Assembly (NCBI RefSeq): GCF_904063055.1
Contig: NZ_CAJFCN010000015.1
Location: 1-64,000 of the forward strand
Length of the DNA stretch: 64,000 bases
Direction: 5' to 3'
From: Pseudomonas paracarnis
Lineage (GTDB): Bacteria; Pseudomonadota; Gammaproteobacteria; Pseudomonadales; Pseudomonadaceae
Part shown: piece after piece, positions 44,368-53,442 of the stretch
Layout: every line of letters starts with the position of its first letter
Numbering within the stretch: position 1 is the first letter of the stretch
The notes under the pieces: model-generated
The model's database searches: none
Told to the model about the DNA's origin: nothing
The model's input: only the letters and a program-made list of their open reading frames with translations
Program-made: the position numbers and the translations under genes

Positions 44368-45984
44368 CTAGAGCACGCTGCCCATGGCCTTGATCAACAC
44401 CGGGTCACGCGCATAAATATCCGGCGCGTACACCAACTCGCCCTGACGATCCACTTCTACCGTCCAATACCCCAACAGCACCGGTACCGGCGTGGCCAGC
44501 CTGAACTCATGGGTTTCGCCGGTCGCCAGCAGCTCATCGGTGCGGGTGCGTTCGGCGGGCGTTACCAGCAGGTCGCGCAATAACAACGGTTGCTCGACCC
44601 GCACGCATCCCGAACTGAACGCCCGTGGGCCCTTGGTGAACAAGGGCTGGCTGGGGGTGTCATGCAGGTACACCGAATACGGATTGGGAAAGCGCATCAC
44701 AATCTTGCCCAGCGGGTTACGCGGGCCGGCCTGCTGGCGCAGCAGGATATTGCCGGGGCGTGCCCAGTCGACCTGGTCGGGCGTCAAGGGGTGACCTTCG
44801 GCGTCGAGCACTTGCAGGTTTTGCTGACGCAGGTATTCAGGGTTGAGGCGGATGGCGGGCAGCTTGTCCTCGCGCATGATGGTGGGCGGGATGGTCCAGG
44901 TGGGGTTGAGGGTCAGCCGGGTGATGCGCGACTTGAGCAATGGCGTCTGGCGTTCGGCCCGGCCCACTTGAAGGCGGGTTTGCCACACCGGGATGCCACT
45001 CTGATACACGCTCAGTTGCGCAGCGGCCACATTGACCACGACGCCTTCAGGCTCCAGGTCCTGGGCTAGCCAGCGGAAGCGTTCCAGGTTGATGCGCAGT
45101 TGTTCACGACGCATCGCCGGGCTGATATTGAGTTCAGCCACGGTGCCGGCGCCGACCACGCCGTCGGCCTGCAACGAGTGGCTGAGCTGGAAGGCTTTCA
45201 CCGCCTTGACCAGTTCGCCCTGGTATTGCTTGCCGTTGCCGCTGGGCAACTGGGCCAGGTAGCCACCGCTGTGCAGGCGCCGCGCCAACTCCGGCACCCG
45301 GGCGTCGTTCATGCCCGGGCGCAGCAACGCGCCCTCTGCGACCGGGTCCCAATGGGGCAGCGGCTGCTGGCGCACGCCGGCATAGGCATTGCGCAGGCTG
45401 CGGTACAAATCGGCGCTGGGCCGCGCATGATCGAAGGCTTGGGCCATGTCTTGCAGGCCGGTGGCGGCGAACGCCAGTACTTGGGTATTCGGATCGCCAC
45501 TGGGTGGCTGGGAGTGCCAGAGGGGCTCAAAGCGCGATTGCTGCAGGCGCCCGTAATGCAAATCCTGCAGGGCTTGCAGGTACTGCTGGCTGTTGGCGAT
45601 ATCGCTGCACAGCACGTTGGCCGTGGCATCCGCCGCGGGCAAGCTATAGTGGGTGGGGTCCAGGCCATCGTCGGCAAGCATCAGCAACTGGCTGTGCAAG
45701 GCATGCCGGCGTTCGTCAGCCGACCATAGCGGGGCATCGCCCTGCTGCTGGTAAAAGGCTTGTAGGCGCGCCAGCGCGGCGGCATCGATACGCGGCGCAA
45801 GGTGCGGGCAGACACTGGTCAACTGCGCTAACGCCTGTTGCAACGGCGCCAGCGCGACCGGCGCAGGGGTGGTGACGGGCAATGGCTCCACCGGCAGCGT
45901 TTCGGCTGTAGCGACCAATGGTGCAACGAGCAGGCAAATGCTCAAGTAACATGCGTGTTTTTTGAACAATTGACTTAGCTCCAC
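44368..45984 (-). CDS. Murein L,D-transpeptidase, YcbB/LdtD type
   Basis: Forms 3-3 crosslinks in peptidoglycan. A signal peptide is followed by an Ldt scaffold domain (about 60-200), a peptidoglycan-binding domain (PGMNDARVPELARRLHSGGYLA...LQADGVVGAGTVAELN) and a YkuD catalytic domain with YLHDTPSQPLF and the Cys motif FSSGCVRVEQP. The annotated start is GTG at 45984; TTG at 45969 sits at better spacing from GGAG and gives MFKKHACYLSICLLVAPLVATA, a cleaner signal peptide. It is divergent from a second L,D-transpeptidase, with starts only 24-39 bp apart. Confidence 0.92.
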   Translation of the reverse strand: MELSQLFKKHACYLSICLLVAPLVATAETLPVEPLPVTTPAPVALAPLQQALAQLTSVCPHLAPRIDAAALARLQAFYQQQGDAPLWSADERRHALHSQLLMLADDGLDPTHYSLPAADATANVLCSDIANSQQYLQALQDLHYGRLQQSRFEPLWHSQPPSGDPNTQVLAFAATGLQDMAQAFDHARPSADLYRSLRNAYAGVRQQPLPHWDPVAEGALLRPGMNDARVPELARRLHSGGYLAQLPSGNGKQYQGELVKAVKAFQLSHSLQADGVVGAGTVAELNISPAMRREQLRINLERFRWLAQDLEPEGVVVNVAAAQLSVYQSGIPVWQTRLQVGRAERQTPLLKSRITRLTLNPTWTIPPTIMREDKLPAIRLNPEYLRQQNLQVLDAEGHPLTPDQVDWARPGNILLRQQAGPRNPLGKIVMRFPNPYSVYLHDTPSQPLFTKGPRAFSSGCVRVEQPLLLRDLLVTPAERTRTDELLATGETHEFRLATPVPVLLGYWTVEVDRQGELVYAPDIYARDPVLIKAMGSVL

Positions 45985-46008
45985 TCCACAGCGGGGACTC
46001 GACTGTAG

Positions 46009-46737
46009 ATGCTGACTTTTATACGCCTGCTCAGGCTAACCAGCCTGGGCTTGATCACTGGGTGCCTGGCTTTATTGAGCAATGTTGCGCTCGCCGCCAA
46101 TGGCACCTCTCCTTCCCTGTATAGCAGCCTGGCGCGCTCGGCTCCAGAACTCAATCCCACCGTGCTGAAAAGCGCCCTGAGCGCCGTGCAGTGCGCGGTC
46201 AATAACGGCGAGGAGCGTTCCGATCGCCTTGCGGTTATTGACTACTCCCAGCCCTCGACCGCCCGTCGCCTATGGATCTTCGACCTGCGCAAAAAGACCT
46301 TGGTTCTACGCGACCTGGTGGCTCACGGTGCCAAGTCCGGGGAAAACTTCGCTACCCAGTTCTCCAATCTCGAGGGCAGCCACCAGTCGAGCCTGGGCTT
46401 GTTCCGCACCCAGGAAAGCTACCTGGGCGCCCATGGCTACTCGCTACGCATGGACGGTCTGGAACCCGGCTTCAATGACCAGGCCCGCGACCGCGCCATC
46501 GTGATTCATGCTGCCGACTACGTCAGCCCATTGTGGAGCAAGCGCGAAGGCCGTATCGGCCGCAGCCAGGGTTGCCCGGCCGTGCGTCCGCAAGTCGCCC
46601 GCCAAGTGGTGGACAAGCTCAAGGACGGGCAGTTCATGTTTTCGTGGTACCCCGACCAGCGCTGGCTGAAGTCATCGACCTACCTCAATTGCAAACCCCA
46701 ACAGGTGGCGAGTAGTCGTACAATCCGTGGCGGATAG
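46009..46737 (+). CDS. L,D-transpeptidase-like protein (YkuD_2 family)
   Basis: 242 residues with signal peptide (about 1-29, cleavage after ALA). The catalytic-like core has VIHAADYVSP, then GRSQGCPAVRP with the nucleophilic Cys and Arg, the hallmark of the murein L,D-transpeptidase catalytic-domain family. It lacks the peptidoglycan-binding and scaffold domains of its divergent neighbour. It may be a carboxypeptidase/transpeptidase acting on the same substrate. Confidence 0.88.
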   Translation: MLTFIRLLRLTSLGLITGCLALLSNVALAANGTSPSLYSSLARSAPELNPTVLKSALSAVQCAVNNGEERSDRLAVIDYSQPSTARRLWIFDLRKKTLVLRDLVAHGAKSGENFATQFSNLEGSHQSSLGLFRTQESYLGAHGYSLRMDGLEPGFNDQARDRAIVIHAADYVSPLWSKREGRIGRSQGCPAVRPQVARQVVDKLKDGQFMFSWYPDQRWLKSSTYLNCKPQQVASSRTIRGG

Positions 46738-46767
46738 CCTGTCCCCACTGATAAAAGAGAACGTCGC

Positions 46768-47514
46768 ATGCTTCTACACACCTCCACCTGGATCGAAATC
46801 GGGCAGTTCCTGGAACGCAGCCGCACGGTGGTGATTCCCATCGGTTCCAACGAGCAACATGGCCCCACCGGCCTGCTGGGCACTGACTGGATGTGCCCGG
46901 AGATCATCGCCCACCACGCCCAGAAGCACGCCGACATCCTGGTCGGCCCGACCTTCAATATCGGCATGGCCCAACACCACCTGGGCTTTCCCGGCACCAT
47001 CTCCCTGCGCCCTTCCACCTTTATCGCCGCGATTGGCGACTGGGTGCGCTCGCTGGCCGGGCATGGTTTCGAAAAGATCCTGTTCCTGAACGGTCACGGC
47101 GGCAACATCGCCACGATTGAAGCGGCGTTCTCCGAGCTGTACGCCGAAGCCAGCTTCGCCCGCCGCCCGGCCGGGTTCGCGCTGAAGCTGGTGAACTGGT
47201 GGGACCTGGAAGGCGTCACTGACCTGGCCCAGCGTCAATTCCCGGTGGGGCATGGCAGCCACGCCACGCCATCGGAAATTGCCGTGACGCAGTGGGCGTA
47301 TCCGGATGCGATCAAGTCTGCCGAGTACTCACCGCAAATCGCCAACACTGGTCCGATCCGTGAAGCCCTGGACTTCCGTGCGCGCTTCCCTGACGGCCGC
47401 ATGGGCTCGGACCCGGCGTTGGCTACTGTGGAGAAAGGCGGTGAGTTGGTGGCGTTGGCGGCGCAGGGATTGGTCAAGACTGTCGATAGCTTCAGCAACG
47501 AAGCCAAACCCTGA
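46768..47514 (+). CDS. Creatininase-family amidohydrolase
   Basis: 248 residues; AGAGAAC before the ATG. Metal-binding pattern of PF02633: PIGSNEQHGPTGLLGTD supplies Glu, His and Asp; FLNGHGGN supplies His; GSHATPSEIAVTQ near 170 supplies the second Glu. Family members hydrolyse creatinine or cyclic amides such as mycofactocin and dealkylated FAPy precursors; the true substrate here is unknown. It lies 30 bp after the transpeptidase gene and may be co-transcribed. Confidence 0.9.
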   Translation: MLLHTSTWIEIGQFLERSRTVVIPIGSNEQHGPTGLLGTDWMCPEIIAHHAQKHADILVGPTFNIGMAQHHLGFPGTISLRPSTFIAAIGDWVRSLAGHGFEKILFLNGHGGNIATIEAAFSELYAEASFARRPAGFALKLVNWWDLEGVTDLAQRQFPVGHGSHATPSEIAVTQWAYPDAIKSAEYSPQIANTGPIREALDFRARFPDGRMGSDPALATVEKGGELVALAAQGLVKTVDSFSNEAKP

Positions 47515-47534
47515 TCCAAATGGGGCCAATACCC

Positions 47535-47632
47535 TGTAGGAGCGAGCTTGCTCGCGAAAGAAGTCAACGATTACGCGCGCTCCCGAATAAACGCGGCGCC
47601 TATGAGTTTTTCGCGAGCAAGCTCGCTCCTAT
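47535..47632. repeat. REPIN, GAGCTTGCTC subtype
   Basis: TGTAGGAGCGAGCTTGCTCGCGA and TCGCGAGCAAGCTCGCTCCTA in inverted orientation, directly abutting a composite unit of the other subtype. Confidence 0.9.
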
Positions 47633-47758
47633 GTATTGCCCACAGAATCAGCGCCTAGCGCAGATCCCCTGTGGGAGCGGGCTTGCCCGCGAAGGCGGCG
47701 TGTCAGTCACTGAATATTTAACTGAACCACCGCTTTCGCAGGCAAGCCAGCTCCCACA
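47633..47758. repeat. Single composite REPIN unit
   Basis: Linker GCCCACAGAATCAGCGCC, left REP GTGGGAGCGGGCTTGCCCGC (47671), spacer GTGTCAGTCACTGAAT..ACTGAACCACCGC, right REP ending 47758. The same plan as the arrays at 121 and 58540, present here once. Confidence 0.88.
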
Positions 47759-47795
47759 TTGGTTACAGGGTGGGTTGCGTTATGTGTGTGCGGGT

Positions 47796-48137
47796 TTATT
47801 TGCAATCCTGCGCGGCCTGCTCCAGCCGCGATGGCTTGATCGCCGAAGCCAACGGCTTGCGCTCATACAGGAACACTTTGGTGCCGTCCTGGGACTTGTA
47901 GGCCTCCAGCACATCATCGGCGGCAATCTTGCTGGTCAACAGCACCTTGGCGTGGCGCGAGTTCTGGGTGACGGTCGAAGTGATGCCGTGCTTTTCCAGC
48001 TTGGGCAATACGCATTGCACATAGCCATCGGGGGTCTTGTTGGTTTGCAGGGTCAGCGATGGGGCGTTGGGCGCCGTGATACAACCGGTCAGCAGCAACG
48101 AAGCACAAGCCAGGGCCGAGGCGAAGAAAGAGCGCAT
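47796..48137 (-). CDS. Small lipoprotein (113 aa)
   Basis: Start at 48137 chosen from AGGAA spacing; an ATG two codons earlier is possible. Lipobox LTGC at 16-19. The mature part is a short alpha/beta domain (DGYVQCVLPKLEKHGITSTVTQNSRHAKVLLTSKIAADDVLEAYKSQDGTKVFLYERKPL) with two Cys that could form a disulfide. Position 2 after the acylated Cys is Ile, not Asp, so outer-membrane localisation is expected. It follows the 214-aa periplasmic gene by 45 bp on the same strand. Confidence 0.78.
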   Translation of the reverse strand: MRSFFASALACASLLLTGCITAPNAPSLTLQTNKTPDGYVQCVLPKLEKHGITSTVTQNSRHAKVLLTSKIAADDVLEAYKSQDGTKVFLYERKPLASAIKPSRLEQAAQDCK

Positions 48138-48182
48138 AAACATTCCTGAAAATAACCAAATAGGGTTCACAACCATCGCGGA

Positions 48183-48827
48183 TCAACCTGCGCGAATCAG
48201 GGCCTTGAGCGACGCATCGAACTGCTTCAGGGCATCTTGCTGTACATCGCGTTGTTGCTCGATCAGTGCAGCAATCTCCGGCGCCGCCTTGTCGTGCACC
48301 CACACTGACGGCACGTGCTTATCCACCGAGCCTTCGGCCTTGGCGATAAATTGCAGGTTCGCGTCGTAGAAGCGTGCGACAAAGCGTGCTTCGACCCGGT
48401 CATTACGCTGGGTGAGCAATTGGTTATGGGTATCGAGCACCACCACCACATCCGGGTGCGCCTGCACCAACTCATCCAGGCTGCTATAGACCGTCACCGA
48501 GAGAAAAGTGCCCTGCAACGAGTGCATCAACCAGTCGATCGCCAGTTCCGGGTCGGAGCTGTTGACGAACGCCTCGCGAATCCGCCCATCCAGGGCATCC
48601 TTGGCGCCGTTCTGCGCCATGGCGTGGTAGCGTTCGAGGTAGCTGAGGTTGTCGCGGGTGTTTTCACTGAACAATACCCCCACCGACTGGGCACGCTGCA
48701 GGGAGTCTACGCTACCCACCAGTGGCAGCAAATGGTCTGTACGCACTTCATCGGCCATCGCCGGGGTGGTCATGACCGCGGTGCCCAGCATCAGGGCCAT
48801 CAAAGCCAACTGGATAATCGTCCTCAT
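48183..48827 (-). CDS. Uncharacterised periplasmic protein (214 aa)
   Basis: Signal peptide (1-25, cleavage after AMA); AAGGAAA before the ATG. The mature protein has a hydrophobic beta core (TFLSVTVYSSLDELVQAHPDVVVVLDTHNQLLTQRNDRVEARFVARFYDANLQFIAKAEG) followed by a helical C-terminus. The pattern recalls periplasmic proteins that precede lipoproteins in envelope operons, but no family can be named with confidence. Confidence 0.75.
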   Translation of the reverse strand: MRTIIQLALMALMLGTAVMTTPAMADEVRTDHLLPLVGSVDSLQRAQSVGVLFSENTRDNLSYLERYHAMAQNGAKDALDGRIREAFVNSSDPELAIDWLMHSLQGTFLSVTVYSSLDELVQAHPDVVVVLDTHNQLLTQRNDRVEARFVARFYDANLQFIAKAEGSVDKHVPSVWVHDKAAPEIAALIEQQRDVQQDALKQFDASLKALIRAG

Positions 48828-48966
48828 CGCGCATTTTTCCTTGGGCTGCGTCTCGATGTGCAGATTCTGCGCGTTTGGCGAAAAAACAGAACTTGTGATC
48901 CTTGATGGTGACTATCATTTGAACCGATAGTGTCAGGCCGCCCATAAAATCTATAAGGACCCCGCC

Positions 48967-49251
48967 ATGAAGCCCTACCAGAAAATCTTCGATCGTATCC
49001 GCGAGGCGGTACTGCCAGAGTTTCGCGAGCGAGTCGCCGACTACCTGGTTGAGTACGAAACCGTGTTGCTGAACTCACACGCCGACGCCGCGAAAAGCAG
49101 CGCCAGCGCCGAGCAATTGCGCGGTTATTTGCGCGGTTTGAACACCATGCGCGTGCTGGGCATGGCCGACTGGGAAGACCTCGACCGGCGTGTTGCCCAG
49201 CAGGCACAACTAGAGCGCGGGCCGTCGCAGCTCGACCCACTCGCGCACTGA
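48967..49251 (+). CDS. Small uncharacterised protein (94 aa)
   Basis: ATAAGGACCCC upstream of the ATG. Largely helical, charged product beginning MKPYQKIFDRIREAVLPEF, with no signal or membrane segment. Its last 42 bp overlap the convergent GST gene. No family recognised. Confidence 0.7.
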   Translation: MKPYQKIFDRIREAVLPEFRERVADYLVEYETVLLNSHADAAKSSASAEQLRGYLRGLNTMRVLGMADWEDLDRRVAQQAQLERGPSQLDPLAH

Positions 49252-49842
49252 CGGCCGCTGCCACTGGCGTTGCGCGTAGGCCACCAGCTGCGCTGGCATG
49301 GCGTCACCGTTGAGGATCAGGCGATTGAGCATCACCGCCAGGTCCACATCGGCAATCGACCACTGGCCGCACAGGTACTCGCGGTTATCCGCCAGCAAGG
49401 CTTGCGCCGCGCTGATCAACTTGGTCGCGGCGGCTTGAGCCTCTGCTGACAACGGCAGCCTCTTCTGCCCGCAGAACACCACCAGGGTCGAGCGCTCCTG
49501 GCGAATCGGCAGCAAGTCGCTGCGCAACCACGCTTGAACCTGTCGCGCCCTCGCCCGCTGTTGCACATCCGCCGGGTACACGCGGGTTTTGGGGTAGGCC
49601 TGGTCCAGGTACTCGGTGATGGCCGAAGACTCAGACAATGCAAAATCACCGTCTACCAAGGTCGGCACTCGCTGGGTCAGGGAGCGTTGGGCGTAATCTG
49701 CCGCCTGGGTTTGCCCCGCATCGAGGTCCAGGGTGAGGGTCTCGGACGCCAGGCCTTTTTCGCGCAAGGCGACAAACACCGACATGGCATAGGGGCTGGT
49801 AAACAGCGAATCAACGTAGAGGTGCAGCGGGCCTTGGCTCAT
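49210..49842 (-). CDS. Glutathione S-transferase (YfcF-like)
   Basis: 210 residues from MSQGPLHLYVDSLFTSPYAM (AGGAGATTG upstream). N-terminal thioredoxin-like domain with catalytic-site Ser in LFTSPYAMSVFVALREKGL, cis-Pro in RVPTLVDGDFALSESSAITEYL (glutathione-binding ESSAI), then the all-helical domain with CGQWSIADVDLAVML. Closest by eye to E. coli YfcF, which protects against peroxide. Confidence 0.9.
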   Translation of the reverse strand: MSQGPLHLYVDSLFTSPYAMSVFVALREKGLASETLTLDLDAGQTQAADYAQRSLTQRVPTLVDGDFALSESSAITEYLDQAYPKTRVYPADVQQRARARQVQAWLRSDLLPIRQERSTLVVFCGQKRLPLSAEAQAAATKLISAAQALLADNREYLCGQWSIADVDLAVMLNRLILNGDAMPAQLVAYAQRQWQRPSVREWVELRRPAL

Positions 49843-49988
49843 GGGCAATCTCCTGGGGTGAGGCGTCACGCTACGAGATCCCGGCCGATAAAGACAATGC
49901 AGGGTTTTTATGGGGGCATTCCTGGCGGGAATAGCGCGGCTAGTGGCAATATTATGGCTACCGCTGATTTTCAAGGAAGGAACAGCAC

Positions 49989-51428
49989 ATGAAACAAGCA
50001 GTTGTGGTTATCCACGGCATCGGCGAGCAGCGCCCAATGGACACCTTGCGCGGCTTTGTCGAAGCGATGATCCCCACGGACACCCCCGATGGCAAACCTT
50101 TGTACTGGAGCAAGCCGGATCGGCTATCGCGCAACTTCGACCTGCGCGTACTGAAGGCCTCGGGCCGTACCTCGACGGATTTCTATGAGTACTACTGGGC
50201 CCACAAGATGCAGGGCACCAAGTTCGGCCATCTGCTGGGCTGGCTGTGGGACATCTTCAAGCGCCCGCGTCGCGACATTCCCGAGGCCATCGTGCCGATC
50301 TGGCGCAGCACGCGCTGGACGGTGCTGGTGTTATTGCTGCTGGTTGCCAGCGGTACATTGGCCACGGCCTGGGGCCAATTGCCCCCCAGCGACAACCCCT
50401 TCGCGCTGATCCCCTTGCTGCTCGCGGCCATGGGACTGGGGCTGCGCTATTCGGCGCTGGCGTACCTGGGAGACGCCGCACGCTACCTCAGCCCCAATCC
50501 GCAGAACGTGAGGGTGCGCGAGCAGATCCGTGCCGACGGTGTAGACCTGCTGCGTGCCCTGCACAACCAGGGCGACTACGAGCGCATCATCGTCGTGGGT
50601 CACAGCCTGGGCAGCGTGATTGCCTATGACATCGTCGGCTACCTCTGGCATGAATACCACGACCAACTGACCCAACTGACCCCCAGCAACCGTGAGCTGG
50701 CGGCCCGTTATGCCAACCGCGAACCGCTGCAACCGGTGGTCAAGGATGCCCTGCCCGCCGCCGGCGCCTTGCTGGACGGCAGCCTGAGCAGCCTGTTGAA
50801 TTTTCGTCAGCAACAGACCGAAGCTTTTGCCGAACAGCGCGGCCTGGGCAACCCCTGGCGCATCACCGACCTGGTCACGGTCGGCAGCCCAATGGCCCAC
50901 GCCAGCCTGTTGCTGGGCCGCAGCGTCAGTGACTTCCAGCAGCGTATGGAACGCCGCGAAGCCCCGGCCTGCCCGCCCACCGAAGACACCCAAGGCTACG
51001 GCTACAACGCCCGCCAACCGCTGATGCTCGGCCAAAAGCCCTTCACCCCGCACTACCTGCACCACGCCGCAGCCTTTGCCGTCACGCGCTGGACCAACCT
51101 GTACTTCCCTGCCCCCTTCGGCCTGTTCGGCGACATCGTCGGCGGCCCGGTCAAGCCCGTGATGGGCGGCGGCGTGCTGGACTTGCCGGTGACCGTGGGC
51201 AATGGCAAAGGCTGGCTGGCCAAATCCTGGTTGAGCCACACTCACTATTGGAGCGAACGCGGCGGTACGCAGGGTTACCTCAGCGCACTGGGCAAGGATG
51301 AACAGGCGATCAACCAGGGCCCGCGTCCTTCGGCCACTGAAGCGTTGCGATGGGCAATTGACCTCAAGGGTGTGCGGCGGTTTCGCCGCGTTGGCGCCCA
51401 GCGAAGCCTGGCGCCAGAGCACGCCTAA
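49989..51428 (+). CDS. Membrane-associated alpha/beta serine hydrolase (uncharacterised)
   Basis: 479 residues. AAGGAA lies before the ATG. The first strand VVVIHGIGEQRP gives the oxyanion loop; about 95 residues later come two adjacent hydrophobic segments (TVLVLLLLVASGTLATAW and FALIPLLLAAMGLGL); the nucleophile motif GHSLGSVIAYD follows near residue 204. A later VTVGSPMAHAS and SHTHYWSE may supply the rest of the site. A membrane hairpin inserted between oxyanion loop and nucleophile is unusual. It is probably a lipase or esterase held at the inner membrane. No partner gene suggests a substrate. Confidence 0.8.
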   Translation: MKQAVVVIHGIGEQRPMDTLRGFVEAMIPTDTPDGKPLYWSKPDRLSRNFDLRVLKASGRTSTDFYEYYWAHKMQGTKFGHLLGWLWDIFKRPRRDIPEAIVPIWRSTRWTVLVLLLLVASGTLATAWGQLPPSDNPFALIPLLLAAMGLGLRYSALAYLGDAARYLSPNPQNVRVREQIRADGVDLLRALHNQGDYERIIVVGHSLGSVIAYDIVGYLWHEYHDQLTQLTPSNRELAARYANREPLQPVVKDALPAAGALLDGSLSSLLNFRQQQTEAFAEQRGLGNPWRITDLVTVGSPMAHASLLLGRSVSDFQQRMERREAPACPPTEDTQGYGYNARQPLMLGQKPFTPHYLHHAAAFAVTRWTNLYFPAPFGLFGDIVGGPVKPVMGGGVLDLPVTVGNGKGWLAKSWLSHTHYWSERGGTQGYLSALGKDEQAINQGPRPSATEALRWAIDLKGVRRFRRVGAQRSLAPEHA

Positions 51429-51976
51429 CCGGCGAAGCCACCGGCCTTGAGGAAGGCGCGTTCTTCGTCGGTGCTCGTCCTGCCCAACACCCCATTACGA
51501 TGGGGAAACCGCCCGAACCGCTCGATGATGTCGGCATGCTCCTTGGCCCAGTGGTAGGTGCTAGCATCCAACTGCTGGTTCAGGGCCAGGGAGCGTTGCT
51601 GGTCCTGCGGGTCTTCCGAATGTTCAAAAGGCAAATAGCAGAACGCACGCAACTGAGGTTCAACCTGTTGATCCAATCCTGCGTCCACCATCTTTCGCGC
51701 ATACAACCGCGCCAGCGGGTCGGTGGCGAACATATGCGCCGTGCCGCGAAAGGCGTTGCGCGGGTACTGGTCCAGCAGGATCAGTAACGCCAGCGCGCCA
51801 TCCGCCGTGGTCAACCAGTCTTCGAGTTCACGCCGCGCCGCCTGCATATGAGTGGCGTGGAAGCTGTCGCGAAAGGTCGCATCGAACTCGTCGTCCTTGG
51901 CGAACCAACGCTTGGGCCCCGCCTGTTTCCAGAACGCGATTACGGCTTCGGCCGAGTGTGGGGTCATGCTTGTCAT
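51425..51976 (-). CDS. DUF924 family protein
   Basis: 183 residues; GAGGCGCTG before the ATG. FWKQAGPKRWFAKDDEFDATFRD, LILLDQYPRNAFRGTAHMFATDPLA and CYLPFEHSEDPQDQQRSL are the conserved blocks of DUF924, an all-helical TPR-like family. Function unknown. Its stop overlaps that of the convergent hydrolase gene by 4 bp. Confidence 0.9.
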   Translation of the reverse strand: MTSMTPHSAEAVIAFWKQAGPKRWFAKDDEFDATFRDSFHATHMQAARRELEDWLTTADGALALLILLDQYPRNAFRGTAHMFATDPLARLYARKMVDAGLDQQVEPQLRAFCYLPFEHSEDPQDQQRSLALNQQLDASTYHWAKEHADIIERFGRFPHRNGVLGRTSTDEERAFLKAGGFAG

Positions 51977-52038
51977 CAGCGCCTCGCTTAATGTTATAGA
52001 ATAACGTCAATATTTTGCCTGCGTGTGACCCTTAACTT

Positions 52039-53193
52039 ATGACTGACGCTATGACTTTACGCAAACGCCTGCTGTCCATCGACGCCCTGCGCGGCCTGGT
52101 GATCCTGTTTATGTTGCTGGACCACGTGCGTGAAACCTTCTTGCTGCACCGCCAGGTCAGCGACCCCATGAGCATAGACAGCACCGAGCCTGCGTTGTTT
52201 TTCAGCCGCACCCTGGCCCACTTGTGCGCGCCGGTGTTTGTGCTGCTCACCGGATTGTCGGCTTGGCTGTACGGCCAGAAATATCAGGGCCGTCGCGACG
52301 TGTCGGCATTCTTGTTCAAGCGCGGGCTGTTCCTGGTGGTGCTGGAATTCACCCTGGTCAACTTCGCGTGGACCTTCCAACTGCCACCCAGCGTGATCTA
52401 TATGCAAGTCATCTGGGCCATCGGCATCAGCATGATCGCCCTCGCCGCTTTGGTTTGGCTACCGCGTGCCTGGCTGATCGGCTTGGCGCTGGTGATTATC
52501 GCCGGGCACAACCTGCTCGATGGGTTGCACGTTGCAGCGGGCTCGATGTTGCATGTGCCGTGGACGATCTTGCATGAACGCAACTGGATTGAAGTCTCTG
52601 AAAACCTGCGCCTGCGCACCACCTACCCGGTGCTGCCATGGATCGGTGTGATTGCCCTGGGTTACGGCCTCGGGCCATGGTTTGCCGATGCCACGCTTCC
52701 GGCTGTGCGCCAGCGTTATTTACGGGTCGCGGGGGTGGGCGCGTTGGTGGGCTTTGGGTTGCTGCGCGCGCTCAACGGCTATGGCGAGCAGCCTTGGCAG
52801 GTGTATGACAGCAGCGTGCTGACGCTGATGAGCTTTTTCAACATCACCAAGTATCCGCCTTCGCTGTTGTTTCTGGCGTTGACCCTGGGGATTGGCTTGC
52901 TGTTGCTGCTGGCGTTTGAACGCGCGGGGCATAAGCGCTGGATCGGCGTGCTGGCGGTGTTCGGCGCGGCGCCGATGTTCTTTTATCTGTTGCACCTTTA
53001 TGTACTGAAAATCCTCTATGTGGCCTGCGTTGCGCTGTTTGGCCTCAACCATGGCAATTACTTTGGCTTCGACGGTATCGGTGCGGTGTGGTTGGCAGCG
53101 CTGCTGTTGCCGATTGCCCTGTACTTGCCGGTACGTTGGTTCGCCGGCCTGAAAGCACGGCGGCGGGACCTGGCGTGGCTCAAATACCTCTGA
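52039..53193 (+). CDS. DUF1624 membrane acyltransferase-like protein
   Basis: 384 residues with about ten membrane segments. RKRLLSIDALRGLVILFMLLDHVRE is the signature start of the DUF1624/HGSNAT-like and OpgC-like acyltransferase group, with the conserved Arg-Gly and Asp-His. No clear ribosome-binding site; a second ATG four codons in may be used. It probably acylates an envelope sugar or lipid, but no substrate is implied by neighbours. Confidence 0.85.
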   Translation: MTDAMTLRKRLLSIDALRGLVILFMLLDHVRETFLLHRQVSDPMSIDSTEPALFFSRTLAHLCAPVFVLLTGLSAWLYGQKYQGRRDVSAFLFKRGLFLVVLEFTLVNFAWTFQLPPSVIYMQVIWAIGISMIALAALVWLPRAWLIGLALVIIAGHNLLDGLHVAAGSMLHVPWTILHERNWIEVSENLRLRTTYPVLPWIGVIALGYGLGPWFADATLPAVRQRYLRVAGVGALVGFGLLRALNGYGEQPWQVYDSSVLTLMSFFNITKYPPSLLFLALTLGIGLLLLLAFERAGHKRWIGVLAVFGAAPMFFYLLHLYVLKILYVACVALFGLNHGNYFGFDGIGAVWLAALLLPIALYLPVRWFAGLKARRRDLAWLKYL

Positions 53194-53207
53194 CCTGATG
53201 CAGGCTA

Positions 53208-53415
53208 ATTGTGCGGGGCGGTGTGTCAGCTACTAAATATTCAACTGAACCACCGCTTTCGCAGGCAAGCCAGCTCCCACACTGGTTACGCATCGCCCAC
53301 ATAATCAGCGCCTGCCACAGATCCCCTGTGGGAGCGGGCTTGCTCGCGAATACGGTGTGTCAGCCACTGCTGCTGTGACTGGAAGACCGCATTCGCGAGC
53401 AAGCCCGCTCCCACA
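53208..53415. repeat. Composite REPIN units between convergent genes
   Basis: A partial unit (right REP ends 53280), a linker GCCCACATAATCAGCGCC, then a full REPIN at 53328-53415 whose REPs carry GGGCTTGCTCGCGA, a hybrid between the two subtypes. Confidence 0.88.
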
Positions 53416-53442
53416 GTTTTTAACCGCGCCCGGGCTCAGGAA

